This document shows, one piece after another, positions 18,818 to 27,988 of a stretch of DNA of 64,000 bases. The notes under the pieces were generated by a model. The model saw nothing but the letters and a program-made list of their open reading frames with translations. It was not told where the DNA came from and searched no databases. The position numbers and the translations under genes are program-made. Source of the DNA: Porticoccus sp041395745 (GTDB lineage: Bacteria > Pseudomonadota > Gammaproteobacteria > Pseudomonadales > Porticoccaceae); NCBI GenBank assembly GCA_041395745.1, contig JAWKZV010000001.1, positions 496,001 through 560,000 on the forward strand, in the 5' to 3' direction. Each line of letters opens with the position of its first letter. The first letter of the stretch is position 1.

Positions 18818-18868
18818 CGGTTACTCCCCAGACCGGCCATCAGGTCAGATATTGTAATATAGAATGGC

Positions 18869-19399
18869 TTAAAAGTTGTCGGTTGATTCAAACAGTCCAA
18901 CCCGGAGGTCCTTGGCGCTGTAGATTTCACGGCCGTCAACAAAGACCTTGCCGTCGGCAATCGCCATTTTCAGTTTTCTTTCCACGATACGTGAAATGTC
19001 AATGCGATAGCTGACCAGTTTGGCATCAGGAAGGATTTGGCCAAAGAATTTTACTTCACCTGCGCCGAGGGCTCTGCCGCGGCCTGGATTGCCTTTCCAT
19101 GCCAGGAAGAAGCCAGTCAGTTGCCACATGGCATCAAGCCCCAGGCAGCCGGGCATGACAGGGTCCCCGTGAAAATGACATCCGAAAAACCACAGGTCTT
19201 TGCGGATATCCAGTTCGGCAGTAATCAGGCCTTTGCCGTATTCACCCTCTTCTGCGTGAATGCGGGTGATACGATCCACCATCAGCATGTTGTCAGCAGG
19301 TAGTTTTGCGTTGCCTTCTCCAAAGAGATCGCCGTTGCTACATGCGACGATTTCTTCTCTGGTGTATGAATGCTGAGACTGTGGGACAAAAATGGTCAT
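18869..19399 (-). CDS. fabA: 3-hydroxydecanoyl-ACP dehydratase/isomerase
   Basis: A 176-residue hot-dog-fold enzyme with the active-site region FFGCHFHGDPVMPGCLGLDA: His75 and the Asp of LGLDAMWQ are the catalytic pair. It introduces the double bond at the C10 stage of anaerobic-type unsaturated fatty acid synthesis. First gene of fabA-fabB. A 166-base gap to ispB upstream should hold its promoter; no clear FabR-type palindrome was recognised. Confidence 0.95.
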   Translation of the reverse strand: MTIFVPQSQHSYTREEIVACSNGDLFGEGNAKLPADNMLMVDRITRIHAEEGEYGKGLITAELDIRKDLWFFGCHFHGDPVMPGCLGLDAMWQLTGFFLAWKGNPGRGRALGAGEVKFFGQILPDAKLVSYRIDISRIVERKLKMAIADGKVFVDGREIYSAKDLRVGLFESTDNF

Positions 19400-19565
19400 T
19401 GATTAGATAGCCTTTGACTTAGCGCTAGTGGATTTTCCGTTGAAGGGGCGAATTTTAGCCGATCCCATGGTGAAGTCCAGAAAATCCGGGTTTGAAGTCA
19501 AGTGTATTGTGGGAAGAGGGCTTGATGTCCTGAGTGAAGCTGCGGTGGCAATTTCAGCACTGGAC

Positions 19566-20528
19566 TCAGAAGGTCCTGTGTAGGGAGAACTCGGCCAGTT
19601 CTGCCATTGCCGATGATTCAGCACTGGCAGGCATGCCTTCCAGGCAGGCTTTGGCTGCATCGGCGTGTTTCTTGGCCTGGTTCATGGTGTAATCGAGAGC
19701 CCCTGTAGACTTCACCGCTTCAAGAATGGCATCGAGTTGATCAACGCCACCCTCGGTAATGGCCTGTCTGATCAGTTCCGCTTGGGCTGGCGAGCCGTTT
19801 TGGATGGCGTGAATCAATGGCAGGGTCGGTTTGCCTTCGGCCAGATCGTCGCCAACATTTTTGCCGAGTTCTTCGGTATTGCCGTTGTAGTCCAGCGCGT
19901 CGTCAACCAGCTGAAAGGCCATGCCCAGATGATGCCCATAACGGCGCATGGCTTCACACTGCTCAGGGCTGGCATTTGCCAGTACAGCTCCGGTGTGGGT
20001 GGCCGCTTCGAACAACTGGGCGGTTTTCTTGCGGATCACCTCGTTGTAGGCGGTTTCTGTTGTGTCGGGATTGCCGGCATTAATCAGTTGCTGGACTTCG
20101 CCTTCTGAGATGATGTTGGTTGTATCGGCGATAATACGCATGATGTCCATGCTGCCGATGGCCACCAACATCTGGAATGCTCTCGAGTAAAGGAAGTCGC
20201 CAACCAATACGCTGGGGGCGTTGCCAAAACGAGCATTGGCGGTAGCCCTGCCGCGGCGCAGCTCAGAGGTGTCTACCACGTCGTCGTGTAGCAGTGTGGC
20301 AGTGTGGATGAATTCAATGATGGCGGCGAGGGAGATATGCTGTTCGCCTCGGTAACCACAGCTGTTCGCGCTGAGCAGCACCAGCAGTGGTCGTAGTCGT
20401 TTGCCCCCCGCATCGATAATGTATTGGCCGATATTCTCTACCAGGCCAACATCAGAGTGCAGCTGACGGATAATCAGGTCGTTGACCTGTTCAAACTGGG
20501 GCCTGACTACTTCGTGAAAGGGCAGCAT
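19566..20528 (-). CDS. ispB: Octaprenyl/polyprenyl diphosphate synthase
   Basis: A 320-residue trans-prenyltransferase with the two Asp-rich motifs: DDVVD at residues 82-86 (after LLH) and DDALD at about 210. It makes the isoprenoid side chain of ubiquinone from FPP and IPP. Divergent from rplU-rpmA across a 251-base gap, the usual gammaproteobacterial arrangement. Confidence 0.95.
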   Translation of the reverse strand: MLPFHEVVRPQFEQVNDLIIRQLHSDVGLVENIGQYIIDAGGKRLRPLLVLLSANSCGYRGEQHISLAAIIEFIHTATLLHDDVVDTSELRRGRATANARFGNAPSVLVGDFLYSRAFQMLVAIGSMDIMRIIADTTNIISEGEVQQLINAGNPDTTETAYNEVIRKKTAQLFEAATHTGAVLANASPEQCEAMRRYGHHLGMAFQLVDDALDYNGNTEELGKNVGDDLAEGKPTLPLIHAIQNGSPAQAELIRQAITEGGVDQLDAILEAVKSTGALDYTMNQAKKHADAAKACLEGMPASAESSAMAELAEFSLHRTF

Positions 20529-20779
20529 GCCGTAGCCTTATCGTCTTCCGGGGTGGAATTAGCGGTAATTGTATAAAAGTATGTGACCAAAAGGTGCGTG
20601 GGCATCCTAGTGAGGGCTGTGAGGGCTGTCAAGCGCAAGCCCCGAACGACGGGACTCCAGAGGCATTTACTACTTGCGACGGCGGGGTCTTTCACTTAGA
20701 ATTGCCGCCCTCGCAAAACCGGCCTTGGGGAAATCGTTCTCCAGGCTTAGAACAGGCAAATGCGAATACGGAGCAAATT

Positions 20780-21094
20780 ATGTACGCAGTGATTAAAAGT
20801 GGTGGCAAGCAGCACCGGGTGCAGGAAGGTGAATACCTGCGTCTGGAAAAGCTGGAAGTGCCTACCGGTGGGAGCATCGACTTCAACGAAGTGCTACTGG
20901 TTGCCGACGGCGACAATATCAAGATCGGCGCCCCGCTGGTTGAAGGTGGCAAAGTGACTGCCGAAGTGCTGAGTCACGGCCGCGCTGACAAGGTGAAAAT
21001 CATCAAGTTCAAGCGCCGTAAGCACTACCGTAACCAAATGGGCCACCGTCAGTGGTACACCGAAGTTAAAATTACCGGCATCAGCGCTGGTTGA
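20780..21094 (+). CDS. rplU: 50S ribosomal protein L21
   Basis: A 104-residue protein beginning MYAVIKSGGKQHRVQEGEYL and ending in the L21 signature region KFKRRKHYRNQMGHRQ. It binds 23S rRNA. ATG 20780 gives the family start; an upstream in-frame extension to 20594 is not coding-like. The 251-base region upstream, shared with ispB, includes a short tandem GTGAGGGCT pair near 20611-20629. Followed by rpmA after 19 bases. Confidence 0.97.
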   Translation: MYAVIKSGGKQHRVQEGEYLRLEKLEVPTGGSIDFNEVLLVADGDNIKIGAPLVEGGKVTAEVLSHGRADKVKIIKFKRRKHYRNQMGHRQWYTEVKITGISAG

Positions 21095-21113
21095 GAGTAG
21101 ATAGGAGAACGTC

Positions 21114-21371
21114 ATGGCTCACAAGAAAGCTGGTGGTAGTACCCGTAACGGTCGCGATTCAGAAAGTAAACGCCTCGGTGTGAAGCGTTTCGGCGGCCAA
21201 CAAGTCGCTGCGGGCAATATCATTGTTCGCCAGCGTGGCACCAAGTTCCACGCCGGTAACAACATTGGTATCGGTCGCGATCACACCCTCTTTGCCACTG
21301 TAGATGGCGAAGTGCAGTTCACTGTAAAAGGTCCCAACAACCGTAAATACGTGAACATCATTCCTGCCTAA
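21114..21371 (+). CDS. rpmA: 50S ribosomal protein L27
   Basis: An 85-residue protein starting MAHKKAGGSTRNGRDSESK, the L27 N-terminus that reaches toward the peptidyl-transferase centre; there is no Firmicutes-type cleavable extension. AGGAG lies upstream of the ATG. Co-transcribed with rplU and ended by a strong terminator. Confidence 0.97.
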   Translation: MAHKKAGGSTRNGRDSESKRLGVKRFGGQQVAAGNIIVRQRGTKFHAGNNIGIGRDHTLFATVDGEVQFTVKGPNNRKYVNIIPA

Positions 21372-21386
21372 CGCCGGATTTTGATG

Positions 21387-21414
21387 AAAAACCCCGCTTA
21401 GGCGGGGTTTTTTT
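21387..21414 (+). terminator. Rho-independent terminator after rpmA
   Basis: Perfect stem AAACCCCGC / GCGGGGTTT with a TTAG loop, followed by a T run. Confidence 0.95.
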
Positions 21415-21496
21415 GTGTTTGTACTATTATCCTCGGAATGTAATTGATTCCCAGGGCAATCGTTCTCCCTGTAACCGAGCACGGTATACTGCTGTT

Positions 21497-22687
21497 ATGA
21501 AATTTGTTGATGAAACCTCCATTCACGTTCAGGCGGGCAAGGGCGGCAACGGCTGCCTGAGCTTTCGCCGTGAGAAATTCGTTGCCAAGGGCGGGCCTGA
21601 CGGCGGTGATGGCGGTGACGGTGGCTCGGTCTATCTGGAAGGGGATGACAGTCTCAATACCCTGGTGGATTACCGTTTCCAGCGGGGATTCCAGGCACAG
21701 AATGGTCAGGGCGGTGGCAGTAGTAACTGTACCGGCAGGGCCGGCGAGGACCTGATTCTCAAAGTGCCGGTGGGAACCACTATTATTGATGAGGATACCC
21801 AGGAAGTTCTCGGGGACATTACCGAGGCAGGCCAGCGGCTGATGGTTGCCCACGGTGGTTATCACGGGCTGGGCAATACCCGGTTCAAGTCCAGCGTCAA
21901 CCGTGCTCCGCGACAGACTTCCCCGGGCAAGGAGGGCGAAGCCCGCAGTTTACGCCTGGAGTTGAAAGTGCTGGCGGACGTTGGCTTGGTCGGGTTGCCC
22001 AATGCCGGCAAGTCTACCTTTATCCGTGCCGTTTCCGCGGCGAGACCGAAAGTCGCTGACTACCCATTTACTACTCTGGTGCCCAATCTGGGAGTGGTGC
22101 AGCCGCACAAATATCGAAGTTTTGTGATCGCCGATGTGCCTGGTCTGGTGGAGGGTGCCGCCGAAGGGGCCGGTTTGGGCGTCCGCTTCCTCAAACACCT
22201 GACCCGCACCCGGTTGTTACTGCATCTGGTGGACATGGCTCCCCCTGACGGCGCCAATCCGGCAGATAATGTCTCGATTATCGAGGATGAGCTGGATCGG
22301 TTTAGCGCCACCCTGTGGGGGCGTGACCGGTGGCTGGTACTCAACAAGCTGGATCTGCTGCCGGAAGATGAGCGTGAACAGCGCTGCCGTGAAGTGGTAG
22401 AACAACTGGAGTGGCAGGGGCCGGTCTACCAAGTTTGTGCGCTGTCAGGTGAGGGTACCCAGCAGCTCAGTCACGATATTCTTGAATATCTGGAATCCTG
22501 CTGGGATGAAGAACGCAACAACCCCGAGGCAGCAGAAAGAGAGCTGGCCCTGCAGAAGCAAATGCAACAGGAGGCCAGGGAGCAGATTGAATCTCTGCGC
22601 CGTCATCGCAAAACCGACGGGGACGACGATAACGATGACGATTTCGACGATGATGATTACGATGTGGACGTCGTCTACATGCCTTGA
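21497..22687 (+). CDS. obgE: GTPase Obg/CgtA
   Basis: A 396-residue protein. The Gly-rich Obg fold (residues 1-158; GKGGNGCLSFRREKFV, GGDGGDGGSVYL) is followed by the GTPase domain with G1 GLPNAGKST (166-174), G3 DVPGLVEGA and G4 NKLD. It acts in 50S assembly and stringent control. The C-terminus is a strikingly acidic Asp-rich tail, common in gammaproteobacterial ObgE. ATG 21497 gives the family start. Its stop overlaps the next ATG (TGATG). Confidence 0.96.
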   Translation: MKFVDETSIHVQAGKGGNGCLSFRREKFVAKGGPDGGDGGDGGSVYLEGDDSLNTLVDYRFQRGFQAQNGQGGGSSNCTGRAGEDLILKVPVGTTIIDEDTQEVLGDITEAGQRLMVAHGGYHGLGNTRFKSSVNRAPRQTSPGKEGEARSLRLELKVLADVGLVGLPNAGKSTFIRAVSAARPKVADYPFTTLVPNLGVVQPHKYRSFVIADVPGLVEGAAEGAGLGVRFLKHLTRTRLLLHLVDMAPPDGANPADNVSIIEDELDRFSATLWGRDRWLVLNKLDLLPEDEREQRCREVVEQLEWQGPVYQVCALSGEGTQQLSHDILEYLESCWDEERNNPEAAERELALQKQMQQEAREQIESLRRHRKTDGDDDNDDDFDDDDYDVDVVYMP

Positions 22688-23160
22688 TGGCCAGCTCAGT
22701 CGTTGAGATAAAGGAATCCCTCACCGGGGAAGTTCACAGGTTCAACTGTTCTCTGGTTGAGCGAAGTGCGGGTGAGTTGGTCGTGCTCTATGTGGTTCCC
22801 GGGGCAGTGGATCTGGATGGGATAAATATTCCACCGAAAACGCGTAGCTTCGGTTACTTCTGGGAATCACGCCCCTATAATGCCTACCACTTTGTCACCC
22901 CGCAGGGAAAGACACTGGCGTTGTACTTCAATATCAGTGACAGCACTCGCATTGATATGTCGGTGGTAACCTGGCGGGATCTCGTGGTCGATGTGCTTGT
23001 CTTGCCAGGCGGCTCGGTGCGCCAGCTCGATCGGGAACTGTTGCCCGATACGCTGCCTCAGGCGCTGGCAAATCATATTCATGAAGTGGCCGCCCAGCTG
23101 GTGGGCAATGCCCGTAATCTTTTGTCGGAAATGGAACATAGAACGGCAACCTATTTATGA
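22687..23160 (+). CDS. DUF402-domain protein
   Basis: A 157-residue protein matching the DUF402 fold. Typical features are the WESRPYNAYHFV segment, then YFNISDSTRIDMSVVTWRDLVVDVLV, in which ordered Asp residues are thought to bind metal, and a helical C-terminus. Known DUF402 members include nucleoside di/triphosphate phosphatases and fosfomycin-pathway FomD; this one's substrate is unknown. It overlaps obgE by one base (TGATG) and proB by four (ATGA), so the three are translated together. Confidence 0.7.
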   Translation: MASSVVEIKESLTGEVHRFNCSLVERSAGELVVLYVVPGAVDLDGINIPPKTRSFGYFWESRPYNAYHFVTPQGKTLALYFNISDSTRIDMSVVTWRDLVVDVLVLPGGSVRQLDRELLPDTLPQALANHIHEVAAQLVGNARNLLSEMEHRTATYL

Positions 23161-24278
23161 GCGACAGAACCGTTGTTCGAAATGCCCGTCGCTGGGTAGT
23201 CAAAATTGGCAGTGCGTTGTTGACCGCTGATGGCCGGGGGCTGGACCGCGAATCCATCGGCGGCTGGGTGGCGCAGGTCGTAGAACTTCTGGACCAGGGC
23301 GTCGAGGTGGTGCTGGTGTCCTCCGGAGCGGTCGCTGAGGGCATGTCCCGCCTGGGATGGCGTAAACGTCCCTCGTCAGTACACGAGCTGCAGGCGGCTG
23401 CCGCGGTAGGGCAGATGGGGCTTGTACAGGCTTACGAATTCCAGTTTCAGCAGTACAACCGCCACACGGCACAGGTGTTGCTGGACCATGATGACCTTTC
23501 CAATAGGGAACGTTATCTGAATGCCCGTAATACCCTGCAGACCCTGATTGCATTGGGGGTTGTGCCGGTGATTAATGAGAATGACACCGTTGTTACCGAT
23601 GAGATCCGTTTTGGTGACAATGACAGCCTTGCGGCCATGGTAGCCAATCTGATCGACGCGGACTTGCTGGTAATACTCACCGATCAGAGCGGTCTCTATG
23701 ACGCAGATCCGCGCAAAAACCCCAATGCCCAATTGATTTCCCAGGGGCGTGCCGGTGACCCCGCTCTTGATGTGCTGGCCGGCGACGGTGGCTCGCTTGG
23801 TCGCGGTGGGATGATCACCAAATTGAAGGCCGCCCGTCTGGCGGCACGTTCCGGTGCCAATACCCTGATTGTCGGTGGGCGGGCTGAAAAGGTTCTGACC
23901 CGTCTGGCGGGGGGAGAAAACCTTGGCACACTATTGGTGGCGGAGCAGGAGCCTCTGGCTGCCCGCAAACAATGGCTGGCCGGTCGGTTGCAGGTCCGGG
24001 GTTCAGTTACCCTGGATGCTGGTGCTACGCAGGTGCTGACGGAGCAGGGTAAGAGTCTGCTCCCCGTGGGCGTCAAATTTGTTGTCGGCGATTTTCACCG
24101 GGGTGACCTGGTGCGCTGTGTGGATGAAGCCGGCAACGAAATTGCCCGTGGGTTGATCAACTACAGCGCTGCTGAAAGTCGCCAGATTATCGGCAAGAAC
24201 AGCGAGCTGATTGCCGGAATTCTCGGCTATTGTGATCACAAGGAACTGATCCACAGGGATAATCTGGTACTTGTCTGA
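23157..24278 (+). CDS. proB: Glutamate 5-kinase
   Basis: A 373-residue protein with an amino-acid kinase domain (VVKIGSALLT, VSSGAVAEGM, NENDTV near 140, GGMITKLKAA) and a C-terminal PUA domain from about residue 280. It phosphorylates glutamate in the first step of proline synthesis and is feedback-inhibited by proline in known members. obgE-proB linkage is widespread in gammaproteobacteria. Confidence 0.96.
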   Translation: MSDRTVVRNARRWVVKIGSALLTADGRGLDRESIGGWVAQVVELLDQGVEVVLVSSGAVAEGMSRLGWRKRPSSVHELQAAAAVGQMGLVQAYEFQFQQYNRHTAQVLLDHDDLSNRERYLNARNTLQTLIALGVVPVINENDTVVTDEIRFGDNDSLAAMVANLIDADLLVILTDQSGLYDADPRKNPNAQLISQGRAGDPALDVLAGDGGSLGRGGMITKLKAARLAARSGANTLIVGGRAEKVLTRLAGGENLGTLLVAEQEPLAARKQWLAGRLQVRGSVTLDAGATQVLTEQGKSLLPVGVKFVVGDFHRGDLVRCVDEAGNEIARGLINYSAAESRQIIGKNSELIAGILGYCDHKELIHRDNLVLV

Positions 24279-24293
24279 CGGCGACTTTTGCTG

Positions 24294-24962
24294 TCAGCGG
24301 GGAGGGTCGACCTTGGCATTGTTTGAGCTGTTGACCCTGAACCAGCCCGCTATGCTGTAACGGTGCCGGTTGGCTGTCAGTACTTCGTGTGGAAATTCTT
24401 CGCTCAGAAATACCACTAGAGTGCCGTAAGCTGGGGTAATTCTGGCAACTTCCTGCTCCGGCTCGCCTCCGTATATCACCAGTTCACCGCCATCATCGGG
24501 CAACCAGCCGGGATTCAGATAGGCGACGGTGGAGAGCCTGCGATTCGCTTCTCCACGAAAGGCATCCAGGTGTTTTCGATAAAAATCCCCGGGCTGGTAG
24601 CGGGCAAAGTGGCTTTCGTATGAGAACAGGCCCAGATATAGCCGGCGGTTGAGGTACTGCTGCAGTCTGGCGGTCCAGGTCAGCCAACCCTGCTCAGCGG
24701 GAGTTTTGCCCTCGATCCAGCGAATGGCATCGCGGCGCACGAACTGGTTCAGCATCAGGTCATTTTGGCGACCTATGCCCGCTTCAGAGAAGTCATCGCA
24801 GTCCATGGCCAATACCTGGTCAAACAGCTGGGCTGCAAGATCCTCGGGAAGGGCATTGGTCAGAACGGAGAAGCCCTGGTTGCTCAAGTCAGTGGCAATG
24901 CGTTCAAAAAGAGAATCATCATTGCTGTTATCCGAGGATGAGCGGAGAGGGATTGCCTGCAT
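24294..24962 (-). CDS. 2OG-Fe(II) dioxygenase, possible prolyl hydroxylase
   Basis: A 222-residue double-stranded beta-helix oxygenase. The iron triad is visible: H131 and D133 (RKHLDAFRG) and H192 (FPHEV), with R201 (HRYSIAGWFR) for 2-oxoglutarate. The layout and the HLDAF...PHEV...GWFR spacing resemble the small prolyl-hydroxylase-like proteins of pseudomonads, one of which hydroxylates EF-Tu; the substrate here is an inference. Convergent with proB, 15 bases apart, and divergent from ptsP. Confidence 0.8.
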   Translation of the reverse strand: MQAIPLRSSSDNSNDDSLFERIATDLSNQGFSVLTNALPEDLAAQLFDQVLAMDCDDFSEAGIGRQNDLMLNQFVRRDAIRWIEGKTPAEQGWLTWTARLQQYLNRRLYLGLFSYESHFARYQPGDFYRKHLDAFRGEANRRLSTVAYLNPGWLPDDGGELVIYGGEPEQEVARITPAYGTLVVFLSEEFPHEVLTANRHRYSIAGWFRVNSSNNAKVDPPR

Positions 24963-25095
24963 GAATCGGGCCTCTGGTGGGTGGCGAATTATTGGTCTCG
25001 CGGCCGATTCTGTAAATGTTTATTTCGGGCTCAGGGGGGCGTCTTGACTGCAGGTGACAGCTTGCCGGTGGGCGGATTTGGCAAATAAGTTTTGC

Positions 25096-25124
25096 TTGTG
25101 ATTTTCCGGCAATAATCATATATA
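25096..25124 (+). promoter_or_regulatory. Candidate sigma-70 promoter for ptsP
   Basis: TTGTGA, a 17-base spacer, then TATATA. It sits about 95 bases before the ptsP ATG in the 256-base gap to the divergent oxygenase gene. Confidence 0.5.
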
Positions 25125-25218
25125 GGTTGGGATACGGAAATTTATAAAGCCGGAGGGAAGGGGCATCTGACCTGTCCTTGTTCACTGTTCCGGCACTTCA
25201 TCAGGTAGTGGTTTTGTC

Positions 25219-27458
25219 ATGAAAAGTGTGGTTCACGAGTTAGCGAGAATCGTCCAGACGGTGGCGATGGCTGACCTGCCTATTGATCAGGTGAACCTCA
25301 TTGTGGAATCCATCAGCCAAACCATGGCAGTGGATGTGTGCAGCCTTTATCTCGCCAATGAAGAGCGGGAGATGTTGTTGCTGGCCTCTCACGGTCTGGC
25401 GGCCAAAGCCGTACGCCGGGTCAAATTGCCTCCCGGCAAAGGTCTGGTGGGACTGGTGGCCTCAAGTCGGCATCCGGTCAACCTGGCCGATGGTGAATCC
25501 CACCCCAATTACTATTACATCGCCGAAACCAGGGAAGAGCGTTTCCACAGTTTTTGTGGCGTGCCCATTGTGCATTCTGGGAAGGTCATCGGCGTCCTGG
25601 TGGTCCAGGGGCGGGAAATTCGCCAGTTGTCTGATGAAGAACAGGGTTTTCTGGTTACTTTGGCCGCGCACCTGGCTTTATTGCTGGGTAATAGTCCGCT
25701 GGCTCAGGGGGATATGGTCGGCCTCAATGAGCGGGTTAGCGGTATCAAGGGTGCCCCCGGAATCGGTATCGGCCATATCAAGCTCAGTGATCATGGCGAA
25801 CTGTATTCGGTGGTGGATACCGCTTGTGAGGATATTCCGGGAGCTCTTGCGGACTGGAAGCAGTTGCTGGAACTGGTAAGCAACCAGATTGATCACGAAA
25901 GATCGTCATTGGGTACAGAAATCTCCGGAAGTGTGGCGGGGATCTTTTCCGCCTACAAAATGCTTCTGGAAGACCCGGCCTTTGTGGCTTATGTAGAGTC
26001 CTGTATTCGCAATGGCAACTGGCTGCCCGGTGCTTTGCGCCAGGCGATCCAACATTTTGCCGAACTGTTCCTGGCCATGGATGACCCCTATCTAAAAGCG
26101 CGCCATGAGGATGTTCACCATCTCGGTAACAAACTGTTTAATGCCTGGCGTGGTATCAAACCGGTAGACATTCCCCCGGATACGGATGTGGTACTGGTTG
26201 GGCCGGAGGTTAGCGTGTCCGACATCGCATCAGTGCCATCGGAAAGGCTGGTGGGTCTGGTGTGTTTTGAGGGCTCGGCGCTTTCTCATACGGCGGTATT
26301 GGCCAACGCTCTGGGTATTCCGGCCGTCATGGGTACCGGGCGAATCCGCCGGCTGGTGGATAACGCAGCCATGATCGTCGATGGCAATAACGGCCAGGTG
26401 ACTCTCAATCCCAGTGAGATGGTGTTGGCTGAATACCGGAAGCTGGCTGAAGACCGCCGTTCGTTGATGAAGCAATTGGAGCGGTTGCGGGAGTTGCCTG
26501 CGGTCACGCCTGACGGCACAGCGGTAACGCTGTTTACCAATACTGGTTTGCTCGCTGACATCACCCCTGGCTTGGTCAACGGAGCTCAGGGGTGGGACTC
26601 TACCGCACTGAAATTCCTTTTATGGTGCATGACAGTTTCCCCTCGGAAGAAGAGCAGGTGAATGTCTATCGCCAGGTGCTGGATGCCTACCGGGGCAAGC
26701 CGGTACACATGCGCACTCTGGATATCGGTGGAGACAAACCGCTGCCGTACTTCCCGGTGGACAACGAGGCAAATCCGGCGCTGGGTTGGAGGGGAATACG
26801 CTTTACCCTGGATAACAGCCAGCTATTGATGACCCAAGTGCGCGCCATGATTCGGGCCGCAGGGAACAATGACAGCCTGCGAATTCTGTTGCCGATGGTG
26901 AGCTCCACCAGTGAGCTGGACGATTTTGTCGAGGTTTTCTCCGATGCGCTGTGTCAGCTCCAGTCGGAAGGGTTTGATGTGGTCAGGCCGAAACTGGGTG
27001 TCATGATTGAGGTGCCCGCTGCGATTTCACAGATCCCGTTCTGGGCGGATAAGCTGGATTTCGTTTCCATTGGTTCAAATGACCTGAGCCAGTACCTGCT
27101 GGCAGTGGATAGGGACAATCCCCGGGTCTCGGGCCGTTACGACCATGTACACCCGGCAGTTTTGATGGAGATACGTCGTACACTGCAGTTGGCAGGTGCT
27201 CACAACCTGTCTGTCAGCATCTGTGGTGAAATGGCTTCAGACCCCGTGGCTGTGGTATTGCTGCTGGGTATTGGTATGCGCACGCTGAGTATGAGTGCGG
27301 CAAAGTTGCCTCAGGTGAAGTGGCTGATCCGCACTCTCCCGGTCAGCACAGCAGAACAACTGACCAAGCAGGCGTTTGGTTGCCCTTATCCGGCACAGAT
27401 ACGCAGTTTGGTGAGGGAGGAGTTGGAGTCTCTGGGCTTGCACGATTTGTTCAGTTAG
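25219..27458 (+). CDS. ptsP: PEP-protein phosphotransferase PtsP (EI-Ntr), frameshifted as read
   Basis: A GAF domain (residues about 1-150) precedes the enzyme I-type domains: the phospho-histidine loop GSALSHTAVLANALGIPAV with H357, then the PEP-binding barrel (MRTLDIGGDK, SIGSNDLSQYLLAVDRDNP, ICGEMASDP). It starts the nitrogen PTS relay PtsP-PtsO-PtsN. The frame breaks at about 26589-26592: CAGGGGTGGGAC should read CAGGGGGTGGGAC, which restores GVGLYRTE. One missing G in a run therefore explains everything, and I treat the gene as probably intact in vivo (about 746 residues). Followed by mgtC after 8 bases. Confidence 0.9.
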
Positions 27459-27466
27459 GGTCTTTC

Positions 27467-27970
27467 TTGGATATACAGCAGCTGTTATCGATAGAGCCGT
27501 TTGATTGGGCAGCCATAGCCACAACGATCTTTTGCGGTGCGATTATCGGGCTTGAGCGGCAACTGCGGGGTAAGCCTGTCGGTATCCGCACATCTGCCCT
27601 GATCACGCTGGGCACCTATGTGTTCATGACCACTGCTCTGTTGGTTGCAGATCAGCATACTGACTCTTCCCGCGTCATCGGACAGGTGATTACAGGCATC
27701 GGCTTTCTCGGCGCGGGAGTCATGCTGGCTCGTGACGGAGTGGTGCTGGGGGTGACTTCTGCGGCGACCATCTGGGTGCTGGCCTCCATCGGGGTGTCTG
27801 TATCCCTCGGCTACCAGTTGGCATCAATTAAATTATCCCTGATCTGTATTGCTATTCTTTATGGTGTCGATCTTCTGGAAGAGCACACCGTGGCGTTCAG
27901 TCGCGGTGTCCATGCCCGTTATCTCGGGCGGCGCGGACAGGACCATCGAAAAAACATTTCTGATTCCTAA
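27467..27970 (+). CDS. MgtC/SapB-family membrane protein
   Basis: A 167-residue protein with four to five membrane helices and the family signature GAIIGLERQLRGKPVGIRTS, then GIGFLGAGVMLARDG and TSAATIWVLASIGV. MgtC proteins affect Mg2+ homeostasis and, in Salmonella, the F1Fo ATPase; here it lacks the long C-terminal domain of true MgtC. TTG 27467 is chosen because AGGG lies 7 bases upstream and it gives a family-length protein. Close to the end of ptsP, so likely co-transcribed. Confidence 0.85.
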   Translation: MDIQQLLSIEPFDWAAIATTIFCGAIIGLERQLRGKPVGIRTSALITLGTYVFMTTALLVADQHTDSSRVIGQVITGIGFLGAGVMLARDGVVLGVTSAATIWVLASIGVSVSLGYQLASIKLSLICIAILYGVDLLEEHTVAFSRGVHARYLGRRGQDHRKNISDS

Positions 27971-27988
27971 TTTTTTCGGAAACCTCAC

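Noticed and set aside
20611..20629. Tandem GTGAGGGCT pair in the ispB-rplU gap as a regulator site
   Set aside because: Only two copies of a short unit, no known regulator motif.
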